Source: Marinobacter lipolyticus SM19 (GTDB taxonomy: Bacteria > Pseudomonadota > Gammaproteobacteria > Pseudomonadales > Oleiphilaceae). From it: a stretch of DNA of 64,000 bases. Below the pieces are notes generated by a model that made no database searches, was not told the DNA's origin, and saw only the letters and a program-made list of their open reading frames with translations. The stretch lies in contig NZ_KE007326.1 in the NCBI RefSeq assembly GCF_000397065.2, forward strand, positions 459,689 to 523,688, read 5' to 3'. Position numbers and translations under genes: made by a program. Below, piece by piece: positions 18,018-26,981 of this stretch (position 1 is the first letter of the stretch; each line of letters starts with the position of its first letter).

Positions 18018-19468
18018 GCAGTGACTGGCTTGTCTCCCTCTCCGCCTGGCTGACCAACCACTCCGAGTGGCTTGCCATTGCGGTTTTCGCAACCGCGTTT
18101 GCCGAATCCCTGGCCATTGCAGGCATCCTGATCCCCGGCGTGGCTATTATATTCGCTATCTCCGCCCTGGCTGGCCAAATTGCCATGCCCCTGGCAGAGG
18201 TACTGCTCTGGGCGGCATTGGGCGCCATTCTCGGTGACGGCATAAGTTTCGCACTGGGACGACTCTGCCAGGGCAAGCTGGACCGGATCTGGCCCCTGAG
18301 CCGGTACCCTAAAGCGATCTACAAGGGCGAATACTTTTTCCACCGGTACGGCGGTGTCAGCGTGGTGATCGGGCGCTTCGTGGGACCGATACGACCAGTG
18401 ATTCCGCTGGTTGCTGGCGCTCTGATGATGCCCTGGCGCCGGTTTCTCCTGTTCAATGTCACCTCAGCGGTGGGCTGGGCCCCCGCGTACGTGATTCCCG
18501 GTTACCTGGTGGGAAGCGCACTGGCCAGCGACATTCGACCGCCCGCACATTTTTACCCGGTTGTCGCGATCAGCATGGGCACACTGTTCGTCATCTACCT
18601 GACTGTTTTCCGCTTTCAACTGGGCCTGGGTTACAGCAGCCGACTCTATCAATGGCTGGCCAGAAAAATGGAACAGTACGACGCCACTCACCGGTTCTGG
18701 CGCCTGTATTCGAGTGAACGCCCGGCACAGGCCGGAGAATTTCCCTTGCCCTCACTGACTCTCGCCATCACTACAACAGCACTGTTCCTGATATGGAGCC
18801 AGCTTGTGACGGGCACTACCCTGCTCCAGCCACTCGACAACGCGGCGGCGACATGGTTCTCACAATTGCGACAACCGCTATTTGATCCGGCCCTGCTACT
18901 GTTCACTCTGGCGGGAAAACCCCTGATCCTCATTATCGCCGGAGCGTGTCTGTCACTTGCTCTTGCGTTTCGGGGCTATTACGGCGCGGCACTGCATACT
19001 GTTGCTGCAGTAGCCCTCACCAGCCTGCTCGTATACCTGTTCAAGTCATTCACCGCCATTTCGAGACCGGACCTGGTGCTTATCCCACCTGCATCTGGTG
19101 CTTTTCCAAGCGGGCACACTGCGGGTATCACGGTATTTTGCATGCTGATAGCCAATTTTGTGGCAAGGGAAACCCGGCACCGGACACGCTGGCGCACCTA
19201 TCTGGTGTTCAGCCTGCCCATCGTGCTGGTCGCGATAAGTCGTTTATACTTTGGGGTACACTGGTTCACGGATGTGATCGGGGGATTATTGCTGGGATTG
19301 GCGGTTACCGGCTACATTCGCGCCAGCTATAGTCGCTACGACCGGGTGCCGCTGTCTCCGGATCTGTCACTGTTAGCGGCGATCATCGCCTGGGGAGCCT
19401 TTACGGCAGCCTATATCTGGAACCAATGGTCCTACGCACTGACACTCTACACACCTACCAGCCCCTGA
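18014..19468 (+). CDS. DedA (VTT) - PAP2 phosphatase fusion protein
   Basis: A 484-residue inner-membrane fusion. Residues about 1-200 are a DedA/VTT domain with FAESLAIAGILIPG, ALGAILGDGISFALGR, and the DedA signature ending in GRFVGPIRPVIPLVAG. Residues about 240-484 are a PAP2 lipid phosphatase with the three motifs KSFTAISRPD, FPSGHT and SRLYFGVHWFTDVIGG, so the acid-phosphatase residues are intact. Known DedA members include undecaprenyl-phosphate translocases, and PAP2 proteins dephosphorylate undecaprenyl or other lipid pyrophosphates. A combined dephosphorylation and flipping role is a reasonable guess. It converges on the Lon-N gene, 27 bases away. Confidence 0.9.
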   Translation: MSSDWLVSLSAWLTNHSEWLAIAVFATAFAESLAIAGILIPGVAIIFAISALAGQIAMPLAEVLLWAALGAILGDGISFALGRLCQGKLDRIWPLSRYPKAIYKGEYFFHRYGGVSVVIGRFVGPIRPVIPLVAGALMMPWRRFLLFNVTSAVGWAPAYVIPGYLVGSALASDIRPPAHFYPVVAISMGTLFVIYLTVFRFQLGLGYSSRLYQWLARKMEQYDATHRFWRLYSSERPAQAGEFPLPSLTLAITTTALFLIWSQLVTGTTLLQPLDNAAATWFSQLRQPLFDPALLLFTLAGKPLILIIAGACLSLALAFRGYYGAALHTVAAVALTSLLVYLFKSFTAISRPDLVLIPPASGAFPSGHTAGITVFCMLIANFVARETRHRTRWRTYLVFSLPIVLVAISRLYFGVHWFTDVIGGLLLGLAVTGYIRASYSRYDRVPLSPDLSLLAAIIAWGAFTAAYIWNQWSYALTLYTPTSP

Positions 19469-19495
19469 CCGGACTTCCGACACCAGGGATACTGC

Positions 19496-20074
19496 TCACC
19501 CTTCCTCCAGCGCCTCAAGCAGGGCGTGCAGCCGGCTCAGCCTTTCGATAGGATCCTGAAGCTCCACCAACTGCTGCTTTTCCCGGCTGTCCAGGGGCAA
19601 CAGTTCGGTCAGTCTCCAACCCACATCCCGGGCATCGCTGTAGTCGACCTCCATATCCAGATCTCGGATAACAGGATGGCGGAACAAGGCCTTCAACACC
19701 GCAGGCAATTCCAGGTAGCGTTCCGGCACCTCACAGCTGGCTTCGTCCATCAGGCGCTCCACATCGCCCAGGTTCAGTCCATCGGACTCCTGCCAGCTCC
19801 GAACTACAGAAACCTTGCCCTCACCTTCAACGGTAATACCCAGCAAGCCGTTATCCAGCTGCTGAAAATCGATGATCCGCACATAGGTACCGATATCATA
19901 AAATGCCGCCTCTTTGGCGGTCTCCAGCCCCTCACGAAGCATTACCACCACAAAGCCCCGATCTTCCTTCAGGCAACGGGTCAGCATGTCGATGTAGCGT
20001 GGCTCGAACAACTGCAAGGGGATGCGCCCCCCGGGCAGGACAATGGAGTTCAGTGGAAAGAGGGGCACGTTCAT
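19496..20074 (-). CDS. Lon N-terminal (LON substrate-binding) domain protein
   Basis: A stand-alone 192-residue protein resembling the N-terminal domain of Lon protease, without ATPase or peptidase domains. The signature VPLFPLNSIVLPGGRIPLQ is followed by FEPRYIDML and GLLGITVEGEG. The family is widespread in proteobacteria, but its function is unproven; roles in protein or ligand binding have been suggested. The start MNVPLFPLNS has AGGTGA nine bases upstream, and an earlier in-frame codon lacks support. It lies 49 bases after the HDOD gene and may be cotranscribed. Confidence 0.9.
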   Translation of the reverse strand: MNVPLFPLNSIVLPGGRIPLQLFEPRYIDMLTRCLKEDRGFVVVMLREGLETAKEAAFYDIGTYVRIIDFQQLDNGLLGITVEGEGKVSVVRSWQESDGLNLGDVERLMDEASCEVPERYLELPAVLKALFRHPVIRDLDMEVDYSDARDVGWRLTELLPLDSREKQQLVELQDPIERLSRLHALLEALEEG

Positions 20075-20123
20075 CGGAAGGCGGTCACCTGTCAGTTGAA
20101 TCCGAAACAACCATCACACAACC

Positions 20124-21380
20124 TCAGTGAATTGCCAAAAGCTGGTGAACCTCATCCACCCTGGCTCGAGCCTCTGTCAAAAGTTGCAGGCTCCGGGATG
20201 CGTTCAGTTCCAGTTCGCCCAATCGGCGGTAGGCTGGCACTTCATCAAATGACGGAAGCTCTGCATTCTGACTGGAACCAATCATCGAGTGCAACTGGGC
20301 TACAATCACCACATCCACCAATTGCGGTTCCGGATTGCGATCTTCATACCCCCAGTCCTCGGCGTGGCGCACGGCCTCTACAAAGGCTGCGGGGAACGAC
20401 CAGTTCTCCAGAACTGCGGTACCAACGTCACCCCGAAGCTCGGTGATGGCATGGTTCAGATTGGCCTGATCCGCAAACAGGTTGACGTGATGCTCCGCCT
20501 GAACCAGGACCGGCACCACACCGATATCGTGCAACAATCCCGCAAGCATCGCTTCCTCCGGATTCAGCCGGGTTGCGCTATCGGCCAATACCCAACACAG
20601 GGCGGCCACTTCCCTGGAATGCCGCCACAGCCGATCCATTTCCTTCTGCAGGGAGGCCTGGCGGGTATTGAACACTTCCCGCATGGCGAAGACAGTGACC
20701 AGTTGACGGGTCGTCCGCATACCCAATCGAACCACTGCCTCCCGCACATTGCGGACGTCCCTGAATCCACGATACAGAGGGCTGTTACTGGCCCGCACGA
20801 GCTTCGCCGCCATGGCAGGATCGGCGGACACCGCCAGAGCTACCTGTTCGGCACTGGAGTCCTCACGCTCGACAAGCCGCCGCACCTTCCAGGCAACATC
20901 CGGCACGCTCGGCAGGCTCATCTGGTTGGAACGCAACTCAAGGTAGAATTCCATCAGCAGGCGATGTTCCTCGCTTTCGCCACTACCAAAATCCGTACCG
21001 GACTCCATCTCCACCTGCTGGACCGGGGCGGAACGCAACATCTGGTTGAGGACATCCTGCTCCACGGCGAGAAATTCACAAGGTTGAACCGCGGTCACAT
21101 CGTAGATTCGTGGTTGCAGACGGGCAATCGGGTTCTGTGCCTTCTCACTGTCTGCTTCTATCGTAGATGTGCGGCCATCCGCCGACGCCAACTCTACCGT
21201 ACCCGCAACCAGAAACAGATCCATGCCATCGCGTACACCCCGTTCAACCACCCGTTGCCCGGCGCCGTGGACCCGGCGCTCCGCCCGGCTTGCCAGCAGT
21301 ACCAACTGGTCATCAGTCAACCGGTTAAGAGGCTGAAACTGTTTGAGACGACGCAACGACAGGCTTTCCTGTTCGGCCAT
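20124..21380 (-). CDS. Cyclic-nucleotide-binding-like plus HDOD domain signalling protein
   Basis: A 418-residue cytoplasmic signalling protein. Residues about 10-125 resemble a cNMP-binding (Crp-like) beta-barrel (LVAGTVELASADGRTS, AVQPCEFLAVEQDV). After a linker, residues about 150-350 form an HDOD domain starting LPSVPDVAWKVRRLV. The HDOD core retains LLHDIGVVPV, but HDOD proteins generally lack full HD-GYP catalysis. Such proteins act as non-catalytic regulators in chemotaxis, biofilm and second-messenger networks. The start ATG at 21380 has GAGAG seven bases upstream. It is divergent from ilvD across 174 bases. Confidence 0.88.
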   Translation of the reverse strand: MAEQESLSLRRLKQFQPLNRLTDDQLVLLASRAERRVHGAGQRVVERGVRDGMDLFLVAGTVELASADGRTSTIEADSEKAQNPIARLQPRIYDVTAVQPCEFLAVEQDVLNQMLRSAPVQQVEMESGTDFGSGESEEHRLLMEFYLELRSNQMSLPSVPDVAWKVRRLVEREDSSAEQVALAVSADPAMAAKLVRASNSPLYRGFRDVRNVREAVVRLGMRTTRQLVTVFAMREVFNTRQASLQKEMDRLWRHSREVAALCWVLADSATRLNPEEAMLAGLLHDIGVVPVLVQAEHHVNLFADQANLNHAITELRGDVGTAVLENWSFPAAFVEAVRHAEDWGYEDRNPEPQLVDVVIVAQLHSMIGSSQNAELPSFDEVPAYRRLGELELNASRSLQLLTEARARVDEVHQLLAIH

Positions 21381-21554
21381 AGACACACTCTCTCCTTTTA
21401 CACAATCGCTCTGTCCTCAGAGACGACTGGTTCGGCCCTATTGTTACTCATTGTAAACACGGTCCCGTAAAACAACCATGCGATCAGAGTCGAATCTGGT
21501 ATCCTCTGTTCTCCCAACCCCTGTCAAAGGCAACAAAAGAGAGACCAGAACCCC

Positions 21555-23390
21555 ATGCCTCAGTATCGTTCGCGGACATCCACCGCAGGCCGTAACATGG
21601 CCGGTGCCCGTGCGCTCTGGCGCGCCACCGGTATGAAAAACGAAGATTTCGGAAAACCGATCATTGCCGTTGCCAACTCCTTTACCCAGTTCGTGCCAGG
21701 ACATGTCCATCTGAAGGATCTGGGCCAACTGGTCTGTCGGGAAATCGAGGCTGCGGGAGGCGTTGCCAAGGAATTCAACACCATCGCCGTGGACGACGGC
21801 ATCGCCATGGGCCACGACGGCATGCTCTATTCCCTGCCATCCCGGGAAATCATCGCCGATTCGGTAGAATACATGGTCAACGCTCACTGCGCCGACGCCC
21901 TGGTGTGCATCTCCAACTGCGATAAGATCACTCCGGGCATGTTCATGGCCGCCATGCGCCTGAACATTCCCACCATCTTTGTGTCCGGCGGCCCCATGGA
22001 GGCCGGCAAAACCAAGCTGTCCGAGCACAAACTGGATCTGGTGGATGCCATGGTCATCGCTGCGGACCCCACTGCGGATGATGAAAAAGTCGCCGAATAT
22101 GAGCGCAGTGCCTGCCCCACCTGCGGATCCTGCTCCGGCATGTTCACTGCCAACTCAATGAACTGCCTGACCGAAGCCATCGGCCTGGCACTACCGGGCA
22201 ACGGGTCGATGCTGGCCACCCACGCCGACCGCGAACAGCTGTTCCTCAAGGCCGGTCGCCAGATTGTAGAGAATGCCCGACGCTATTACGAAGAAGACGA
22301 CGCCAGCGTCCTGCCGTTGAGCATTGCCTCCATGGCCGCCTTTGAAAACGCCATGGTCATGGATATCGCCATGGGCGGCTCCACCAATACCATCCTGCAC
22401 CTGCTGGCCGCGGCTCAGGAAGGTGGCGTTCCATTCACACTGAATGAGATCGACCAGCTCTCCCGCCGGGTACCACAGCTTTGCAAGGTCGCGCCCAACT
22501 CCCCCAAATACCACATGGAAGACGTCCACCGTGCCGGCGGGATCATGGGCATCCTCGGTGAGCTGGAGCGTGGTGGGCTGATCAACACCGACCTGCCAAC
22601 AGTTCACAGCAAAACCATGCACGAAGCCCTGGAAACCTGGGACATCATGCGTAAGCCGCCAGCGGAAGTGGTGGAATTCTACAAGGCCGGCCCTGCTGGT
22701 ATTCCCACCCAGACCGCCTTCAGCCAGGCTACGCGCTGGCCTTCCCTGGACGGTGACCGGGAAAGCGGCTGCATCCGCGCTGTCGAACACGCATACTCGT
22801 CCGAAGGTGGTCTAGCGGTTCTGTACGGCAACATTGCTCTGGATGGCTGTGTGGTCAAAACCGCCGGTGTGGATGAAAGCATCTATGTATTTGAAGGCAA
22901 GGCCAGGGTTTTCGAAAGCCAGGATTCCGCCGTGGCCGGCATTCTCAGCGACGAGGTCAGACCCGGTGAAGTTGTCATTATCCGCTACGAAGGGCCGCGC
23001 GGCGGACCTGGCATGCAGGAAATGCTTTATCCCACCAGCTACCTGAAATCGAAAGGCCTGGGCAAGGAGTGCGCCCTGCTGACCGACGGTCGTTTCTCCG
23101 GCGGCACCTCTGGACTGTCCATAGGACACGCTTCACCCGAAGCGGCGGCGGGCGGCGCCATCGGCCTGATTGAGAACGGCGACCTGATCCGCATTGACAT
23201 CCCCAACCGGAGCATCAACGTGGAAATCGACCAGAGGGAACTGGACCGTCGGCGCACGGAGCGCGACGACAAGGGCTGGAAACCTGAACTCCCCCGGGAT
23301 CGCAAGGTCTCCGCCGCATTGAAAGCCTATGCCCTGCTGGCCACCAGTGCCGACAAGGGCGCCGTTCGGGATCTCGACAAGCTCGATTAA
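21555..23390 (+). CDS. ilvD: Dihydroxy-acid dehydratase
   Basis: Iron-sulfur enzyme that dehydrates dihydroxy-isovalerate and dihydroxy-methylvalerate in valine, leucine and isoleucine synthesis. The 611-residue length matches the long (E. coli-like) type. Cluster ligands appear in [12 protein letters not shown] and [17 protein letters not shown], and the C-terminal signature [10 protein letters not shown] is present. It stands alone with a strong terminator 14 bases downstream and is divergent from the HDOD gene. No leader peptide or ilv-type attenuator was found upstream. Confidence 0.97.
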   Translation: MPQYRSRTSTAGRNMAGARALWRATGMKNEDFGKPIIAVANSFTQFVPGHVHLKDLGQLVCREIEAAGGVAKEFNTIAVDDGIAMGHDGMLYSLPSREIIADSVEYMVNAHCADALVCISNCDKITPGMFMAAMRLNIPTIFVSGGPMEAGKTKLSEHKLDLVDAMVIAADPTADDEKVAEYERSACPTCGSCSGMFTANSMNCLTEAIGLALPGNGSMLATHADREQLFLKAGRQIVENARRYYEEDDASVLPLSIASMAAFENAMVMDIAMGGSTNTILHLLAAAQEGGVPFTLNEIDQLSRRVPQLCKVAPNSPKYHMEDVHRAGGIMGILGELERGGLINTDLPTVHSKTMHEALETWDIMRKPPAEVVEFYKAGPAGIPTQTAFSQATRWPSLDGDRESGCIRAVEHAYSSEGGLAVLYGNIALDGCVVKTAGVDESIYVFEGKARVFESQDSAVAGILSDEVRPGEVVIIRYEGPRGGPGMQEMLYPTSYLKSKGLGKECALLTDGRFSGGTSGLSIGHASPEAAAGGAIGLIENGDLIRIDIPNRSINVEIDQRELDRRRTERDDKGWKPELPRDRKVSAALKAYALLATSADKGAVRDLDKLD

Positions 23391-23403
23391 GTCCGGTCCA
23401 GGC

Positions 23404-23446
23404 AAAAAAAAGCCCGCTCAGGTCACAAGCCTGGCGGGCTTTTTTG
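23404..23446. terminator. Strong bidirectional intrinsic terminator after ilvD
   Basis: A stem of AAAAAGCCCGC...CAGG with CCTGGCGGGCTTTTT, one bulged T, and a seven-base loop. A-tract on the left and T-tract on the right let it end transcription from ilvD and, to a lesser degree, from the opposite side, where the PG-binding-like gene begins its 3' end. Confidence 0.92.
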
Positions 23447-23460
23447 GTACAGCACCGATA

Positions 23461-23871
23461 TCAGAACAGCGACCAGCCGCCGTCCTCATCCTCCTCAACA
23501 GCGTCGTCCTTTTCCGGCTCGGCCCCTGCTTTCACGGAAGCGGTCTCACCGCCCTTCGCGGAAGAATTATTGTCACCGGACGCCTGATTAACCGCCACTT
23601 CCATCGGCACCATACCCAGTGCCGACTTGGTGGCCTCATTCAGCTCACCAGTGGCTTTCAGCCCCTGATCCTGCTGGAAGGCACGAAGCGCGGAACGGGT
23701 ATCACTGTCCATCGTTTTACTGACGTTATCCACGTCATAACCCGCGCCATAGAGCGCGTTTTTGAGGGCTACAGTATTGTTGGCAAACGCCGCGGGCACA
23801 GCACTTATGGCCAATACGGCGGTAATTATGGCTGCGATCACCGGACGACGATTCGGTGTTGTTGCGGGCAT
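23461..23871 (-). CDS. Exported peptidoglycan-binding-domain-like small protein
   Basis: A 136-residue protein with an N-terminal signal sequence ending near AAFANN, then a PG_binding_1-type motif (LKNALYGAGYDVDNVSKTMDS, then SALRAFQQDQGLKATGELNEAT). A disordered acidic tail (EKDDAVEEDEDGGWSLF) closes the protein. It is probably periplasmic and may bind murein. No catalytic domain is attached. AGGAGAATTCC before the ATG at 23871 decides the start, since an earlier in-frame ATG has nothing comparable. The nearby ilvD terminator is shared. Confidence 0.78.
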   Translation of the reverse strand: MPATTPNRRPVIAAIITAVLAISAVPAAFANNTVALKNALYGAGYDVDNVSKTMDSDTRSALRAFQQDQGLKATGELNEATKSALGMVPMEVAVNQASGDNNSSAKGGETASVKAGAEPEKDDAVEEDEDGGWSLF

Positions 23872-24014
23872 GGAATTCTCCTGAGAATCACCTGATATCA
23901 TCACGATATCGACTCTTATTGTTGGATGGAGCCTATCCCCATGAATGGGGTATGTCGCCGGCAGCCTAACATATCTCCCAACCCGCCCGATTCCATACAG
24001 GTCACAGTTTCGCG

Positions 24015-25091
24015 TTACTGATCGGATTCCGGATCCACTGCCTCAACCGGCACTTCACCAAACTCACGAATGAAAATGCCCCAGAACGCCATGAACAGGG
24101 CAGCAACCAAAGGCCCCATCACAAATCCGTTAATGCCAAACATGACGATACCCCCAAGCGTTGAAAGCAAGACGATATAGTCCGGAAGTTTGGTATCACG
24201 GCCAACCAGGATCGGCCGTAGGACATTATCGGCAAGACCGATCACGATAGCGCCAAAGGCCGTCAGCACGATAGCGGAAACGACGTCCCCTGCAGCAGCC
24301 AGATAGATGGCAACAGGCACCCAGACAAGGGAGGCGCCAATTGCCGGAATGAGCGAAACGATGGCCATGACCACGCCCCATAACAAAGCCCCGGTAATAC
24401 CCAGTATCCAGAAGATCAGCCCGCCAAGTGCACCCTGAATAATAGCGATCAGCAGGTTTCCTTTTACGGTAGCCCGGGTGACCTCGGCAAATTTGGCAAA
24501 CAGCAGACGCTCACGCTCATCTCCCAGGGGTAATGCCCGAATCAGTAAATCCACCAGTTTGTTCCCATCCCGTATCAGAAAAAAAGCGAGATACACCATC
24601 AACGCCAGCCCCAGAAAAAACTGGAACGTATTCTGGCCTAGCCCCAGGGCCTGCTTCGCCAGGAACTGACTCCCCCCCAGAAAGGCATTCACAGCACGAT
24701 CCCTGAGCCCCTTGAAATCAATATCGAACTGGGCGAGGAATGCTTCTATCGCCGGGAATGACTGGTTAACCCTGTCAATGTATTCCCCCGGTTGAATCTC
24801 ACCACTCTGGATCTTCTGGTACAGCCCCAGACCTTCTGCAATCAGGGAGGTCACCAGGATAATGACCGGTATTACCACGATCACCATACAAATAGTGAGC
24901 GTGAGCAGGGCAACGATATTTGGACGATCTCCCAGTCGACGCGACAGCGCCTCCCGTACCGGATAGAAAATAAGCGCGATAGCCACTGACCAGAAAATGG
25001 GGCCGAAGAACGGCTTCATCAACAGAATAAATGCCAGGGAAACGCCCACCAGCATGGCCAGAAAAGTCCGTGTTTCCAGTTTTTCGTACAT
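24015..25091 (-). CDS. AI-2E/PerM-family membrane permease
   Basis: Polytopic inner-membrane protein of 358 residues in the AI-2 exporter-like (AI-2E) superfamily. E. coli TqsA exports autoinducer-2, and other members move ions, but substrates vary. The opening MYEKLETRTFLAML, the central FKGLRDRAVNAFLGGSQ region, and the C-terminal re-entrant segment with GLADNVLRPILVGRDTKLPD are typical. An upstream in-frame start would add 17 residues without a better ribosome site. It is divergent from the small unknown gene at 25188. Confidence 0.9.
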   Translation of the reverse strand: MYEKLETRTFLAMLVGVSLAFILLMKPFFGPIFWSVAIALIFYPVREALSRRLGDRPNIVALLTLTICMVIVVIPVIILVTSLIAEGLGLYQKIQSGEIQPGEYIDRVNQSFPAIEAFLAQFDIDFKGLRDRAVNAFLGGSQFLAKQALGLGQNTFQFFLGLALMVYLAFFLIRDGNKLVDLLIRALPLGDERERLLFAKFAEVTRATVKGNLLIAIIQGALGGLIFWILGITGALLWGVVMAIVSLIPAIGASLVWVPVAIYLAAAGDVVSAIVLTAFGAIVIGLADNVLRPILVGRDTKLPDYIVLLSTLGGIVMFGINGFVMGPLVAALFMAFWGIFIREFGEVPVEAVDPESDQ

Positions 25092-25187
25092 CGATTGAGG
25101 ATCTCCCACACTGTTCCCGATAGCTGGGCCATAGCCTAACACGGCCCGTGGCCACTGCAGGCTTTTTCAGGGTATAGTGATCGGTTA

Positions 25188-25559
25188 TTGATCAGTAATA
25201 AAACAGGTCGCCCCTTGGATCACGAAGAGTTCACTGTCGAAACCGCGCTTGATGCCGCCACCGCCCTGAACAAGGTGCTGGCGGCCAGAACCCATCGCCG
25301 AAAGGTGATGGGGCAAGAAGTCTGGGTGCCCGGCCAACTGGGCGAGGCCCTGCAACTCCCGCGCATTATTCGCCGCCTGCAAAGCAAGCAGCAAAAACAG
25401 CGGGAACAGGGCCTGGACGAGTTTCAGGAATTGTGGCCGACCTTATCCCCGGCTACCCGGGACAAGGTTCTGAATCGAATTGGCTGGTACAACCCGAAAG
25501 AGCTGAACTGGGACGACAAACGCTCCAACCGTCGCCCCATTCCGGATACAAACAACTGA
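25188..25559 (+). CDS. Hypothetical protein, about 123 residues
   Basis: Not recognised. The frame is open with coding-like composition and has no overlapping real gene on either strand. It encodes a mainly helical, basic, soluble protein with no signal or membrane segment, ending WYNPKELNWDDKRSNRRPIPD. Translation may begin at TTG 25188 or at TTG 25215 (giving LDHEEFTVETALDAA as the start), the latter preceded by AGGTC. No ATG start is available, so the start is uncertain. It is divergent from the AI-2E permease and followed 123 bases later by the Cys-rich gene. Confidence 0.6.
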   Translation: MISNKTGRPLDHEEFTVETALDAATALNKVLAARTHRRKVMGQEVWVPGQLGEALQLPRIIRRLQSKQQKQREQGLDEFQELWPTLSPATRDKVLNRIGWYNPKELNWDDKRSNRRPIPDTNN

Positions 25560-25632
25560 AATCACCGCAAAAAGTGAACATTAAGGAGTTTGTATACGTA
25601 CTTCTCATCACTGACACAAAGCGCCCCTGTAT

Positions 25633-25660
25633 TTGAAATGTCACATTGGGCTCTTATGTT
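25633..25660 (+). promoter_or_regulatory. Likely sigma-70 promoter of the Cys-rich small gene
   Basis: TTGAAA (-35, 25633-25638) and TATGTT (-10, 25655-25660) are separated by 16 bases. The transcript would begin just before the AGGAGG ribosome site of the gene at 25683. Confidence 0.5.
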
Positions 25661-25682
25661 AGACATACTGAGGAGGTCTATA

Positions 25683-25931
25683 ATGAGTAAACAAGAGCAT
25701 TACCGCGCCGTAGCGGCTGAAGGAAGCGCCGTTCCGACATTACTTTGTGGGCATTGTCATTCCACATTGCCCCGCGCCCGCATTTTTCGCAATGACAATG
25801 AACGCTTCCAGGATTTTCACTGCCAGACCATCGGACTTTGTTCCGCCGACGATTGCGGAGCAGTTAACTGCTGTGACGACGCTCTGACGGCGTTCGATAA
25901 TCCGGAAACGCTGTTCGGCCTTGCGTCCTGA
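25683..25931 (+). CDS. Small cysteine-rich protein, function unknown
   Basis: An 82-residue protein with seven cysteines: CGHC near residues 22-25, then single Cys in FHC, GLC and DDC, and a CC pair in NCCDD. Several histidines accompany them, suggesting a metal- or cluster-binding fold, though no known zinc-ribbon pattern was matched. There is no signal peptide, so it should be cytoplasmic. A textbook AGGAGG lies seven bases before the ATG, which makes expression likely. A longer frame upstream lacks a ribosome site. No homologue is recognised from the sequence alone. Confidence 0.72.
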   Translation: MSKQEHYRAVAAEGSAVPTLLCGHCHSTLPRARIFRNDNERFQDFHCQTIGLCSADDCGAVNCCDDALTAFDNPETLFGLAS

Positions 25932-26055
25932 TTCAATCCGGCAACGCACTGTTACCGAAACCAAACACACAAATTTTCCATCTGCTTTATCCTGATTGAA
26001 GTTAAGGCTGCGACCATTACAGCCACGCAACCACTCAGTCAGGACAGTCGATGGC

Positions 26056-26955
26056 ATGCGTATTCTGAGAACCGATGAGGCACGTTTCCAGAGCCTTCCG
26101 GATTACCCTTTTGCACCTCACTACCTGGACGTGGAACCGGGCCTGAGAATGCATTTCGTTGATGAAGGACCGGTAGCCGCCTCACCCGTGGTTATGCTCC
26201 ATGGGGAGCCATCGTGGTCGTATCTGTATCGCCATATGATTCCGCTCGTCGCATCCGCGGGGCATAGGGTGCTGGCACCGGACCTGATCGGCTTCGGCAA
26301 GTCTGACAAACCCGCCAGCGTGACCGACTACAGTTATCAGCGCCATATCAATTGGCTCACCCATTGGCTGGAATCTCTCGAGCTGACCAATATCACCCTG
26401 GTGTGCCAAAACTGGGGCTCCCTGCTGGGACTGCGTCTGGCAGCGGAAAAGCCCCACTTGTTTCAACGCATTATCGTAGGCAACGGCATGTTACCTACGG
26501 GAGAAACCCGCATCCCCCCGGTCTTCACGATGTGGAAAGCCTTTGCCACTCACAGCCCGTGGTTCCCGGTAGGACGCATTGTGCAGCTGGGTACGGAACG
26601 CGCTCTCAGTCGGGCCGAACTGGCGGCATACGAGGCGCCGTTCCCCAGCCCCGAGTACAAAGCCGGGGCCAGAGCATTTCCAAAACTGGTCCCGATCTCT
26701 CCCGATGATCCGGCCAGCGAGCCCAACAGAGCGGCCTGGAAAGTGCTGGAGAAGTGGCGAAAGCCATTCATTACCTGTTTCAGCAGTGGCGACCCGATTA
26801 CCCGGGGCGGCGACCGATATATGCAACGACGCATCCCCGGCGCCTATGGTCAGCCCCATATTACCCTGCGCGGCGGTCATTTCCTGCAGGAAGACTCCCC
26901 GGAGGATTTTGCCCGCATCATCAACGATGCTTTGAAATCGGTACGAGCGGCCTGA
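26056..26955 (+). CDS. Haloalkane dehalogenase-like alpha/beta hydrolase with Asn at the nucleophile position
   Basis: A 299-residue member of the haloalkane dehalogenase subfamily I group. The oxyanion loop HGEPSWSYLYR, the cap region, the acid-bearing segment FSSGDPITRGG, and the catalytic-base region RGGHFLQED are present. The nucleophile elbow, normally QDWGG or QDWGS with Asp, reads CQNWGS here: codon AAC at 26410-26412 gives Asn119. An unmodified Asn cannot form the ester intermediate, so dehalogenation would need deamidation or would be lost. The start MRILRTDEARF was chosen to fit the family. It converges on the thioesterase gene, 26 bases away. Confidence 0.87.
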   Translation: MRILRTDEARFQSLPDYPFAPHYLDVEPGLRMHFVDEGPVAASPVVMLHGEPSWSYLYRHMIPLVASAGHRVLAPDLIGFGKSDKPASVTDYSYQRHINWLTHWLESLELTNITLVCQNWGSLLGLRLAAEKPHLFQRIIVGNGMLPTGETRIPPVFTMWKAFATHSPWFPVGRIVQLGTERALSRAELAAYEAPFPSPEYKAGARAFPKLVPISPDDPASEPNRAAWKVLEKWRKPFITCFSSGDPITRGGDRYMQRRIPGAYGQPHITLRGGHFLQEDSPEDFARIINDALKSVRAA

Positions 26956-26981
26956 GGGAGCCGCCCATACCTGCGGGCGTA

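Noticed and set aside
21387-21554. An ilv leader peptide or attenuator ahead of ilvD
   Set aside because: No short frame rich in Ile, Val or Leu codons followed by a terminator was found.
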